Below, piece after piece: positions 1 through 7,480 of a stretch of 10,642 nucleotides of DNA. Position 1 is the stretch's first letter. The number at the start of each line of letters is the position of its first letter. Source of the DNA: JAVBOF01 sp031550915 (lineage in GTDB: Bacteria; Bacillota; Clostridia; Christensenellales; MGBC116941); the NCBI GenBank assembly GCA_031550915.1, contig JAVBOF010000035.1, positions 1 to 10,642 of the forward strand, written 5' to 3'. The position numbers and the translations under genes are program-made. Under the pieces are notes generated by a model, which had not been told where the DNA came from, searched no databases, and worked only from the letters and a program-made list of their open reading frames with translations.

Positions 1-1
1 T

Positions 2-3000
2 GGACTTGCCGGAGATTCTCCTGCCATTAATACAGCGAATTCGGCTTTAGCCCCTTCTTCGGATCAACGCGGTTTTTCGAGGGATGATTCGCCTGATATT
101 GGAGCATATGAATATTCGCAAGTTCCAATAATTGTCGTTCAAAGCCCGGTGGCAAATCCGGCACAGGGAACGTTTGAATCACCAATCAGTGTAACTCTAA
201 CGTGTGAAACGGCAGGTGCAGAAATCTATTATACGCTTGACGGAAGTGAACCGAGTAAAGCAAACTTGAAATATAAAGATCCAATTTCTATTGAACAGAG
301 CGCCACTTTAAAATCGAAAGCTTACTTGGACGATGCAGAAAGTGCGACGGTTGTTTTTATTTACACTATTCAAGCAGCAGAGCCCAAAAATGTTATTAAT
401 GTTACCACCGGACAGGAATTGAACAATGCTATACGAAACGCCAACAGCAACAATATGACAATTATATCGCTAGATAATGATATTGACGCTGTTGCTTCGG
501 CGACATATACAAATGGTGTAAAGATAACCATTGACGGAAAGGGACACAAAATAAACGGTAATGGCACTTCAGGTACGGCTCTTCGCTTCAAAAGCAGTAG
601 CGATGAGGTCATACTAAGAGATATTACAATGGAAAATTGTGCTACTGCACTGAAATATGGCGGTGGAGCAATCGGCGTTTATAAGGGAGACATTGATATT
701 GAAAACTGCACTTTTATCAATAATAAAGCAACTAATAAAGAGGCAGTCGGCGGCGCAGTTTTAGCACACAATAGTGCGGCTACCCTGAAGGTCGTAAACA
801 GCACATTTTACGGAAATACATGCACTGGTTCTTCCGGTGAGGGCGGCGCGATCTATGCGAAATGTGACAGTGAAATAATCAACTCTACTATTACGGGAAA
901 CAGCGCCGTAAAATATGGCGGCGGATTATCAAACAGCAGTTCCAGCACTGCCAGCCAGACAAAGCTTTATAATACTGTAATTGTAGGGAACACAGCCGCA
1001 AATGGGGCTGATGTTTATAGGGCAACAGACCGAGGCGGAAATGTTCTCGGAAATGTTTCTGGACTTAACAACGGGCAAAGTTCTTCAGCTACAAACATCA
1101 GCTTACAAGACGCAAAATTGACCGCAGGGACACCGAAAGATAATGGGGGCAAAACACCGACGATTAAATTAGAGCAGGGTTCTCCGGCTGTTGATGCCGG
1201 GGATGTTATCAAAGCACCCAAATATGACCAACGCGGTTTTAAAAGGGATGTACTGCCGGATGCGGGCGCCTATGAAGTGGAATCTCCACCGGGAGCCATT
1301 AAAGTGCTTTCCCCAGTTTCAAATCCCGATGCTGGGAAATATTACGACATAATCAATGTTGAGTTATCTTCTGCCGATGGAGCTGAAATCTATTACACAA
1401 CGGATGGAACAACGCCTGATAAAGCCAGTACGCGTTATGAAAATCCGATCCGACTGGACGCCGATACGGAAATCAAAGCTATTGCGTACATTGGGGATGT
1501 TTCAAGCAGAGTTCGCTCAAGTCAATATATAATTATGTTACCGGTATATAAAACGGTTTCTACTGGCGAGGAACTTAATAATGCTATTAGAGGCGCAAAC
1601 GCTGAAGCGATGACGAACATCACGCTCGATAGAGATATTGACGCTATCGCTTCCGCAACATATTCGCAGGGTGCCAAAATTTCAATTAATGGCAACGGTC
1701 ATACGATCGACGGCAAGAATGTAAATAAAACTGCATTGCGGTTTAAGAATACAAATGATCTTATAATTCTAAAAGACTTAATAATAAAAAACATGTCTTC
1801 GGATTTGAAATACGGTGGTGGTGCACTTGGAGTATACAAAGGAGACATTGATATCGAAAATTGCTCCTTTGTCAATAACACCGCAACGGCTAAAGAGGCA
1901 GGCGGTGGCGCAGTATTAGCACATAGCTCAGACTCTGCCCTTAATGTTGAAAATAGTACATTCTATGGAAACCGTTCGACAGGTTCTTCAGGTGAAGGCG
2001 GTGCATTACATTCAAAGGGAAATGGCGAAATTATAAATTGCACGATTGTCGGGAATTCGGCCACAAGCAAGGGTGGCGGATTAAGAAACGAAAGCACATC
2101 GGCAAGCGGTCAGACAAAGGTATATAACTGCATAATCGTTGGCAATATGGCTTCGATTGGCAAGGATGTTTACCGTGCAAACGATGGAGGAAGCAATTTG
2201 TTTGGAGTAGTAGATAGCGTTACTGAATCAAAATCATCTACAATACTTAATAATACACCTGAGTCGGTTGGAATTGAAAGTGGTTATCCCAAGTATAACG
2301 GTGGAAAAACCGACACGATTGCGCTACTTCCCGAATCTATTGCTATTAACTCAGCCATGGTGTCAATCGCACCGAAAAAGGATCAGCGCGGGTACAACAG
2401 AAATGACGAGCCTGATATCGGAGCGTATGAATATGGAGCGGAATTGAGCACTCCCAAAGCATCCCCACAAGGTGGAAAGTATACCGGGAACGTAGATGTC
2501 ACTCTGACTTGCGAAACTGCAAATGCAGAAATATACTATACGCTCGATGGAACTGATCCAACGGCTGAAGATGCATTGCTATATTCGCAGCCAATAACGA
2601 TCGATAATGATAAAACATTAAAAATGGTATCTAAACTTGGTGTCATGACTAGCAAAGTGATATCCGAAACATATTTGATATTAGCGGAATTGACTGCACC
2701 TAAAGCGTCACCGCAAGGCGGGGAGTATATCGGAAACGTAGATGTCACTCTGACTTGCGAAACTGCAAATGCAGAAATATACTATACTCTCGATGGAACC
2801 GATCCAACGGCTGAAGATGCATTGCTATATTCGCAGTCAATAACTATCGATAGTGATAAAACATTGAAAATGGTATCTAAACTTGGCAACAAAGTAAGCG
2901 AAACGATATCGGAGACGTATACAATAGCAACCGAAAATACACCTGATACAACTAATACACCGGATCCGTTAAATACGCCTGATGCAACTAACACACTAAA

Positions 3001-3931
3001 ACCAACAGCAACCCCCAGTCTTGAGAATACCGAAAAACCTGCAAATACTCCAGAACCTACAATAATTACACTTCCTACTGAAACGTTTGCCCCAAAAGGA
3101 GCCGCCACCCCGTCGACCAAACCATCAGTGAATCCAGGCCAAGAAGTCAAAGTTATTATTGACGGTAATGTGATGAGAGGTACCGGAAGACCTAATACAG
3201 GGATAGATATTATATTGCCGGATGGAACAGTATTGAAAACGAAAGTAGACGAAAACGGTAAGTGGAGCATTGCATTGAAACAAAGCGTAAATGCAAGTAA
3301 AGTGCAAATCCAGCAATATACCACAGACGGAGAGACTGACGGTAAACCGGCTGTAATTAACGTGCAAGTAATGGTATCCTCGGTTGAGATGGCTCAGCAA
3401 CGCATCTATATCGAAAGAGGTAAGAGCGTAACGCTTAAAGCCGCCATATATCCATTCGGAGCAACAAATAAAAAGATAAGCTGGACGTCTTCAAAGCCAA
3501 ATATTGTACGAGTTAATTCTATGGGAAAAATAACGATTCTAAGAAAAGCAAGACCTGGAAATGTTTCAATAATCACCATTAAAAGCCATAATAACAAGAA
3601 GTTCAAGCTTAAGGTTTGCGTAGCGAGCGATTTCAAAAAGCTTAAAAAATTAAAAGTTACTCAACCAAAGCCATATATACAGGCTGGCAGTCAAAAAACA
3701 ATTAAAACAACTCTTTATATCGGGCAGACTAAAAAGCTTACGGTTACGCTTATGCCGCAGACAGCCACAGGCACGGCAATTCGATTTAGTACAAACGACC
3801 GGAATATAATTCGAGTGGATGCTGCAGGGCGCGTGACTGCATTAAAGCCAGGGAAAGCGCAAGTAACGGTTAGCGCCGCAGGAAAGAAATCAATGCTTAT
3901 CTTCGATGTAAAAAAAGCACCGGTTAAGTAA
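2..3931 (+). CDS. Giant modular beta-helix / Ig-like surface protein (5' part missing)
   Basis: The frame is open from base 2, so the gene starts before the window; the GTG at 149 is internal. The visible 1309 residues run in this order: the tail of a beta-helix module (DQRGF...DIGAYEY, nt 62-118); a chitobiase-C/Fn3-like domain with the YYTLDGSEPS signature (about nt 141-385); a right-handed parallel beta-helix (about 395-1290) rich in GGGA, NSTFYGN and GNSA turns; a second Ig-like domain (1300-1545) and second beta-helix (1555-2440); two near-identical Ig-like domains (2441-2932); a Thr/Pro/Asn linker (about 2934-3145); one bacterial Ig-like domain (about 3150-3370); and two Big_2-like domains (about 3380-3640 and 3655-3925). 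No LPXTG motif or C-terminal membrane segment is present, so anchoring, if any, is non-sortase or N-terminal. A secreted adhesin or polysaccharide-binding role is inferred from the domain types; the ligand is unknown. Neighbouring beta-helix modules share long identical stretches, suggesting growth by duplication. Confidence 0.85.
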   Translation, partial: GLAGDSPAINTANSALAPSSDQRGFSRDDSPDIGAYEYSQVPIIVVQSPVANPAQGTFESPISVTLTCETAGAEIYYTLDGSEPSKANLKYKDPISIEQSATLKSKAYLDDAESATVVFIYTIQAAEPKNVINVTTGQELNNAIRNANSNNMTIISLDNDIDAVASATYTNGVKITIDGKGHKINGNGTSGTALRFKSSSDEVILRDITMENCATALKYGGGAIGVYKGDIDIENCTFINNKATNKEAVGGAVLAHNSAATLKVVNSTFYGNTCTGSSGEGGAIYAKCDSEIINSTITGNSAVKYGGGLSNSSSSTASQTKLYNTVIVGNTAANGADVYRATDRGGNVLGNVSGLNNGQSSSATNISLQDAKLTAGTPKDNGGKTPTIKLEQGSPAVDAGDVIKAPKYDQRGFKRDVLPDAGAYEVESPPGAIKVLSPVSNPDAGKYYDIINVELSSADGAEIYYTTDGTTPDKASTRYENPIRLDADTEIKAIAYIGDVSSRVRSSQYIIMLPVYKTVSTGEELNNAIRGANAEAMTNITLDRDIDAIASATYSQGAKISINGNGHTIDGKNVNKTALRFKNTNDLIILKDLIIKNMSSDLKYGGGALGVYKGDIDIENCSFVNNTATAKEAGGGAVLAHSSDSALNVENSTFYGNRSTGSSGEGGALHSKGNGEIINCTIVGNSATSKGGGLRNESTSASGQTKVYNCIIVGNMASIGKDVYRANDGGSNLFGVVDSVTESKSSTILNNTPESVGIESGYPKYNGGKTDTIALLPESIAINSAMVSIAPKKDQRGYNRNDEPDIGAYEYGAELSTPKASPQGGKYTGNVDVTLTCETANAEIYYTLDGTDPTAEDALLYSQPITIDNDKTLKMVSKLGVMTSKVISETYLILAELTAPKASPQGGEYIGNVDVTLTCETANAEIYYTLDGTDPTAEDALLYSQSITIDSDKTLKMVSKLGNKVSETISETYTIATENTPDTTNTPDPLNTPDATNTLKPTATPSLENTEKPANTPEPTIITLPTETFAPKGAATPSTKPSVNPGQEVKVIIDGNVMRGTGRPNTGIDIILPDGTVLKTKVDENGKWSIALKQSVNASKVQIQQYTTDGETDGKPAVINVQVMVSSVEMAQQRIYIERGKSVTLKAAIYPFGATNKKISWTSSKPNIVRVNSMGKITILRKARPGNVSIITIKSHNNKKFKLKVCVASDFKKLKKLKVTQPKPYIQAGSQKTIKTTLYIGQTKKLTVTLMPQTATGTAIRFSTNDRNIIRVDAAGRVTALKPGKAQVTVSAAGKKSMLIFDVKKAPVK
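62..2440 (+). repeat. Long in-gene repeat of Ig-like + beta-helix module, period about 1155 bp
   Basis: The same module pair recurs inside the surface protein gene. The closing DQRG motif falls at nt 62, 1226 and 2381 (spacings 1164 and 1155). The GVYKGDIDIENC motif occurs around nt 676 and 1831, exactly 1155 apart (385 codons). Protein similarity between the two full copies is high over the beta-helix, while synonymous sites have diverged, so this duplication is older than the 246-bp one downstream. The first copy is only partly in the window, so more units may lie upstream. Confidence 0.8.
2441..2932 (+). repeat. 246-bp direct tandem duplication (82-aa chitobiase-C-like domain, two copies)
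   Basis: Copy A (2441-2686) and copy B (2687-2932) both begin GAATTG and align without gaps at an offset of 246 bases. A 53-base stretch (2489-2541 versus 2735-2787) is identical, including third codon positions. Each copy encodes one Ig-like domain with the ANAEIYYTLDGTDPT signature. The lack of silent change indicates a recent duplication or gene conversion. Confidence 0.9.
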
Positions 3932-4007
3932 AGTAATTGAGCTGTATAAAGTCATCGAAGCTTTGGCGGCTCAAAGTAAGAAAATGTAATGCAGTTATAA
4001 AGAAAAT

Positions 4008-4040
4008 AAGCGGGGAGAAAACACCCCGTTTATTTTCGGG
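4008..4040 (+). terminator. Probable intrinsic terminator after the surface protein gene
   Basis: The hairpin pairs 4008-4015 with 4024-4031 (core CGGGG/CCCCG, extended by one G-U and two A-T pairs). The loop has 8 bases, and a T-rich tail TTTATTTTC follows. It lies 77 bases after the surface-protein stop and about 40 bases before the apbE start. No convincing promoter fits between it and apbE, so it could also act as a leaky terminator or attenuator for the downstream operon. Confidence 0.65.
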
Positions 4041-4080
4041 TGCTTAACTAGCAAAAAATATCTCAAGGATTGGTGAGAAT

Positions 4081-5175
4081 ATGTATCGATTTAGAATCGA
4101 AAAAAGAGACAGAAGATTATTCGAAAGTTCAAACACTTTCAAAGGCAGAATGCTCAAAGCAGCTATTTCATTATTGACCGTATTAATATTGTTTATTCTT
4201 AATGGATGTAGCGTCAATGCAGCCTCTCCAAAGCATAAGACTGTGTATGCCTTAGGTACGGTATCCGACATTGTTGTGTATGATGATGAGGATGGCAAAA
4301 CTTCTGACAAGCTTGAACAACTCTTATATGGCTACGATGAAATGTTTTCCTGGCGAAATAACTCTAGTGAAATAAGCCGCATCAATGCTAATAGCGGCAC
4401 ATTTGTAGAGGTAAGCAAAGACACATATAAAGTGCTGGAAATAGCAAAAACTATAGGAAAACAAAGCGGCGGCGCACTTGATGTGACCGTTGGGATATTA
4501 ACTAGCAAATGGAATATCTCTGAAAACCCGCATGTCCCCAGTGAAGACGAGATCAAAAATTCACTGCCACAGATCAATTATAAAACGATCGAACTCAAAG
4601 AAGAAAGTGGATCCTATTATGCTAAAGTAGCAAAGGGGCAGATGCTGGATGTCGGTGCCATCGCAAAGGGATACGTTGCAGATATGCTTGAACAAACGGT
4701 AAGAGAAAACAAAAAAAATGCACTTTTAAACCTCGGCGGAAACATTGTGGCAGTGGGCGACAAGCCTAATGGGGAAAGCTTTAAAGTGGGAATTAGAGAT
4801 CCACGAAAAACCGAGCAGAATTATTTTTGCACGGTGAAAGTTAGTGATATGTCAGTGGTGGTAAGTGGTGCATATGAACGCAACTTTACCGAAAATGGTG
4901 TTACATATCATCATATACTTGACCCCAAAACAGGGTATCCGGCTGAAAGTGGAATAATTTCCTCCGCCGTTGCTGCAAAGTCATCCGCGGTAGCCGATGG
5001 ATTTTCCACTGCACTATTTGTATTGGAAAAAGATCGTGCTCTGGAAATTGCAGAAAAGACTGAAGGAATTGAAGCGATGCTCATTACTTCAGATGGCAAA
5101 ATATATACGACAAGTGAATTTGACAAGCAAATGAAGACGGATTATTTAGAAGGTACAGACTATGAAAAAGGCTGA
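4081..5175 (+). CDS. apbE: FAD:protein FMN transferase, lipoprotein (ApbE/FmnB family)
   Basis: The enzyme transfers FMN from FAD to a Thr/Ser of exported or membrane-facing target proteins. Family signatures are all visible: GGALDVTVG (130-138), LDVGAIAKGY (189-198), LNLGGNIVAVG (216-226), HHILDPKTGYP (277-287) and AVADGFSTALF (303-313), the last carrying the metal-binding Asp/Thr region. A hydrophobic segment at 27-40 ends in the lipobox L-N-G-C (Cys43), so the protein should be a lipoprotein on the outer face of the membrane. The ATG at 4081 has GGTGAG about 5 bases upstream. The ATG at 4150 (Met24, preceded by AAAGGCAG) would give a more ordinary 20-residue lipoprotein signal and cannot be excluded. 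The length is normal for the family. The 3' end overlaps the next gene by 14 bases. No flavinylation target is visible in the window, so its substrates must be encoded elsewhere. Confidence 0.93.
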   Translation: MYRFRIEKRDRRLFESSNTFKGRMLKAAISLLTVLILFILNGCSVNAASPKHKTVYALGTVSDIVVYDDEDGKTSDKLEQLLYGYDEMFSWRNNSSEISRINANSGTFVEVSKDTYKVLEIAKTIGKQSGGALDVTVGILTSKWNISENPHVPSEDEIKNSLPQINYKTIELKEESGSYYAKVAKGQMLDVGAIAKGYVADMLEQTVRENKKNALLNLGGNIVAVGDKPNGESFKVGIRDPRKTEQNYFCTVKVSDMSVVVSGAYERNFTENGVTYHHILDPKTGYPAESGIISSAVAAKSSAVADGFSTALFVLEKDRALEIAEKTEGIEAMLITSDGKIYTTSEFDKQMKTDYLEGTDYEKG

Positions 5176-5515
5176 TTTCATTTTATCGGCGATTTTAGTT
5201 CTTATCGGGGTCTACTCCATGTTTATATTCAGCTCGATACCGCATGGCAATACGGTCAAGATAACTATGGATGGCAAAACACTGTATGAAGGTGATATTA
5301 CTTACGACACTATTATTTACGCACAGGGTAGGTATAATAACAAAGTTGTTATTGCAGATGGCAAGGTGCATATACAAGACTCAAACTGTCCGGGTAAGTA
5401 TTGCGAGGCGGCAGGAAGCATCGACAATGGCATCATTGCCTGTGCACCAAATGGGGTCGTTGTTTCTATAGTTGGCAATGAGAATAAAAGCGAGGTGGAT
5501 GTCATTGCGAACTAA
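5162..5515 (+). CDS. NusG domain II-containing membrane-anchored protein (EetA-like)
   Basis: The 117-residue protein has an N-terminal membrane segment (about residues 6-25) and a small extracytoplasmic beta domain of the NusG_II type. The family's cysteine pattern is present as NCPGKYC (Cys76, Cys81) followed by ACAPNG (Cys94). It is unrelated in function to transcription factor NusG apart from the fold. The start ATG lies inside the end of apbE, with AAGGTA about 6 bases upstream, which suggests translational coupling. Proteins of this type sit beside Gx-transporter proteins in extracellular electron transfer loci, where the pair is called EetA/EetB. That functional link is from memory of gene neighbourhoods and is inferred here, not proven. 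Confidence 0.85.
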   Translation: MKKADFILSAILVLIGVYSMFIFSSIPHGNTVKITMDGKTLYEGDITYDTIIYAQGRYNNKVVIADGKVHIQDSNCPGKYCEAAGSIDNGIIACAPNGVVVSIVGNENKSEVDVIAN

Positions 5516-6017
5516 AAAAATAGCGCTTATTGCGATTTTTGCAGCGATAACTATAGTGCTTTCGATTTTGGAAAACACCATAATGAACATGATGAACTTT
5601 GCCGTGCCTGGAGTAAAGCCAGGGTTTGCCAATATTGCAGTGATATTAGCATTGTATTATCTTGGCGTAAGGTCGGCTGGCGTAATTGCAATCATAAAAT
5701 GCACAGCCGTATTTTTCGCTACAGGTACTGTATCAACGCTTTTGTTTTCGCTTAGCGGAACGATGCTGTCATTACTTGGTATGGTGCTGCTTATGCGTAT
5801 AACATTATTTTCTTTTGCTGGCATAAGTGCACTTGGCGGATTCTTAAGCAACGCGGGACAGCTGCTTGTCATGGCTCTGATTAGTGAAACTGCTATGCTG
5901 TTTTGGTACTTACCAATATTGACGTTTGCAGGCGTTGGTTTTGGATTGCTAATAGGCATAGTGGTGAATATGATAACAAAACGTATACCAAAAGCAATAA
6001 TAGCCATTAATAATTGA
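5505..6017 (+). CDS. Gx transporter family / heptaprenyl diphosphate synthase component I-like membrane protein (EetB-like)
   Basis: This is a very hydrophobic protein of about 170 residues with roughly five or six membrane segments. Family motifs are visible: SILENTIM followed by PGVKPGFANI near the N-terminus, the TGTVSTLLFSLSG segment, and GGFLSNAGQLLV. I prefer the TTG start at 5505 because AGGTGG (5493-5498) lies 6 bases upstream and the protein then begins with an RTKKIALIAIF-type sequence, as relatives do. The ATG at 5499 abuts that site and the ATG at 5478 lacks one. With TTG it overlaps the previous gene by 11 bases, completing a tightly coupled three-gene operon. Despite the legacy name, prenyl synthase activity is doubtful; an integral membrane role in flavin/quinone-linked electron export fits the context better. 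Confidence 0.85.
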   Translation: MRTKKIALIAIFAAITIVLSILENTIMNMMNFAVPGVKPGFANIAVILALYYLGVRSAGVIAIIKCTAVFFATGTVSTLLFSLSGTMLSLLGMVLLMRITLFSFAGISALGGFLSNAGQLLVMALISETAMLFWYLPILTFAGVGFGLLIGIVVNMITKRIPKAIIAINN

Positions 6018-6162
6018 GAATTATATTATTTTAGAAATCAATCGTTGTCGTTTGGTTTTTGACTTTTTAATTCATTTAGTAGCATCATCAGGTTTGTTTA
6101 TTTACCCTCTTTAAATTCTATGAACATATTCTTTTTTGATTAAGTATCACAAATATAAAACC

Positions 6163-6210
6163 AAAATCCGAACGCCTCGCCTATCAATATAGGTTTGGGG
6201 TTCGGATTTT
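6163..6210. repeat. 22-bp-stem inverted repeat (hairpin), possible bidirectional terminator
   Basis: Arms 6163-6184 and 6189-6210 pair over 22 positions with three mismatches and one G-T wobble, around the 4-base loop CAAT. The outer 11 bp (AAAATCCGAAC/GTTCGGATTTT) are perfect. The A-rich start and T-rich end would give a U-run in either direction. It sits 146 bases after the electron-transfer operon and could end that transcript. The stem is unusually long for a plain terminator, so a dispersed palindromic repeat is an alternative. Confidence 0.6.
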
Positions 6211-6242
6211 GCTCGGTTTGCGGAGGAAGAGAAAAAGATAAT

Positions 6243-6374
6243 TTGCCCATAATCACAAACAGCCTATCTAAACTACTCACTTTAACGGGTTTGCGAGAAA
6301 CGATAAAGACGTATCAAAACGAGCCGGCAAAGATAGCGTACTGGCTTCCGCATTTGGAAACTGCAATGAACTAA
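6243..6374 (+). pseudogene. Possible 43-residue coding remnant, unrecognised
   Basis: Between the two hairpins of the 6018-6549 gap, a frame starting at TTG 6243 reads LPIITNSLSKLL...ETIKTYQNEPAK...WLPHLETAMN and stops at TAA 6372. The composition looks protein-like and a terminator follows 44 bases later. GGAGG at 6222-6226 is 16 bases from the TTG, too far for a normal start, and no ATG is available. The frame is also open further upstream through the hairpin. I read it as the 3' remnant of an older gene; it may be chance. The rest of the 6018-6549 gap shows no gene. Confidence 0.2.
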
Positions 6375-6417
6375 CTACCCTAACAAACCGTCATGGAATC
6401 ATAGTGTTGTGTTTTTG

Positions 6418-6443
6418 CCGTAGGGGAAACCTTGCGGTTTTTT
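6418..6443 (+). terminator. Intrinsic terminator with GAAA tetraloop
   Basis: Stem 6418-6425 pairs with 6430-6437 (8 bp, two of them G-U wobbles), closed by the loop GAAA (6426-6429) and followed by six T's (6438-6443). It points in the + direction and must end a transcript from upstream, either read-through from the apbE operon or a unit covering the 6243-6374 frame. Confidence 0.75.
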
Positions 6444-6549
6444 GTGCCCGGTAAAAAGTGAAAAGATATTGAAAAGAAGTTGGTAATCTGATGAAAGCGT
6501 CTTCGTGTTAGCTTTAGATAAAGTATAAAAAGGAGACGAGGTATTCAAC

Positions 6550-7197
6550 ATGCATTCATCGGATATCCAATACAGCCTGACAGGCTTGGATCAAAATGCA
6601 GTTACTAACGCCCAAAATGAATCTGTGCGTTACAGGACAAAAGAAGGACAAAAAATCGCTGACCAGGCGAGAGAGAGAAATTCATATATTGCTCTACGCA
6701 AAAAATCGTTTAAGGTACACTCCTTTCTTGACCGCAAAAATGATGCAATCCAGCCGAAAGATGAGTTCTATGCGCTTGCGTATCCTCCGACGGAAGACGA
6801 AGTTAAGAACCTGCGCTTTGTTCAGGACGAATATGGAATCAACGCAGATTATGTTACGGAAAGGGCTGTCGAAAGAGTTGTAGCACGCTTGCCTCAAAGA
6901 GGAATAATGGCGCGAATTGCAACCCGGAACGACAACCGGAGTGAGAAGAAAAAGGCAGAAATCTATCGGGAGCTAGATGAACGCAATATCTGGTATTCTG
7001 AAAATTCGGAAGATATACATTATCTTGCTTATGAAAAAGAAATCGGCTCGGCACAAGCATCCAATGAGCTTTATTCGATTTCTGCCGTTGATGAAGCGAA
7101 AAAGTACACAGATGCAAAACTTGAGGAGTTCTTCGAAGATGATTCCGGAAAATACTGGTTATGGCTAATCAATCCAGGCGCTTGCTTTGTTTTATAA
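6550..7197 (+). CDS. Hypothetical charged soluble protein, family not recognised
   Basis: I do not recognise this 215-residue protein. It has no signal peptide or membrane segment and is rich in Glu, Arg, Lys and Asp, probably mostly helical. Notable stretches are RYRTKEGQKIADQARER (27-43), SFLDRKND, YPPTEDEVKNLRFVQDEYG, and ERAVERVVARLPQRG. The start is supported by GAGGT (6538-6542) 7 bases before the ATG, with a second purine-rich AAGGAG further up. The last residues (NPGACFVL) are read across the start of the ATPase fragment that follows in another frame, so the natural C-terminus may have been replaced by the junction. A mobile-element or plasmid-type cargo protein is possible from the surrounding scrap, but nothing in the sequence proves it. 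Confidence 0.6.
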   Translation: MHSSDIQYSLTGLDQNAVTNAQNESVRYRTKEGQKIADQARERNSYIALRKKSFKVHSFLDRKNDAIQPKDEFYALAYPPTEDEVKNLRFVQDEYGINADYVTERAVERVVARLPQRGIMARIATRNDNRSEKKKAEIYRELDERNIWYSENSEDIHYLAYEKEIGSAQASNELYSISAVDEAKKYTDAKLEEFFEDDSGKYWLWLINPGACFVL

Positions 7198-7480
7198 TCG
7201 TCATGCGGATGATACGATCCGTAAGCTTTTTAAAAATGTTTGATGCGGTGCTTGTTACCGGAGCCCGGCAGGTGGGAAAGACAACGCTTCTCAGAAAAAT
7301 TGACGGGAGTGCCGTAAATGTCACGCTGGATGACAAAATTCAGCTTGTAAGTGCTGTTGAACAGATCGGAACTTTTTTTAAGATAATCCGCCACCCGTTT
7401 TTGTTGATGAAGTGCAATATGCGCCAAACCTGTTTCCGCAAATCAAAATCATTTTGGATAGAGAGAAAAGGAAAGGGCAG
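7187..7480 (+). pseudogene. Fragment of a DUF4143-type AAA ATPase, two frameshifts and truncation
   Basis: The N-terminal part of an ATP-binding protein of the AAA_14/DUF4143 family is spread over two frames. Bases 7187-7234 encode a YNRHADDTIRKLFK-like start. A shift in the T5A5 run then gives MFDAVLVTGARQVGKTTLLR with the Walker A motif GARQVGKT (7260-7283), reading on to EQIGTFFK. A second one-base shift near 7381 returns to the first frame, giving DNPPPVFVDEVQYAPNLFPQ with the Walker B region, up to KGQ at 7480. TAG follows, and the sensor region and DUF4143 C-terminal domain (normally about 250 more residues) are missing. Full-length members are often mobile accessory ATPases. No function is expected here. 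Confidence 0.8.

Noticed and set aside
149..151. GTG at 149 as the start of the surface protein
   Set aside because: The same frame is open to base 2 and encodes the conserved end of a previous beta-helix module; there is no ribosome binding site.
2934..3145. Short AAYACNCCNGA repeats considered as a CRISPR-like or regulatory repeat array
   Set aside because: They are in-frame Asn-Thr-Pro-Asp codons of a flexible linker with irregular spacing, not spacers between repeats.
2782..3324. 180-codon minus-strand frame across the surface protein linker
   Set aside because: It is a shadow of the Thr/Pro repeat coding; the Val/Ser/Gly-rich product is an artefact of the complementary codons.
3932..4007. 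Promoter of the apbE operon
   Set aside because: TTATAAAG near 3995 resembles a -10 box but no matching -35 lies at 16-18 bases; not strong enough to list.
6018..6160. Promoter for a downstream transcript in the AT-rich stretch after the electron-transfer operon
   Set aside because: TATAAA at 6154 has only a TTGATT at 12-base spacing; no acceptable -35/-10 pair was found.
7231..7238. T5A5 run as a programmed frameshift site in the ATPase
   Set aside because: There is no in-phase slippery heptamer or following structure, and a second frameshift plus truncation show simple decay.
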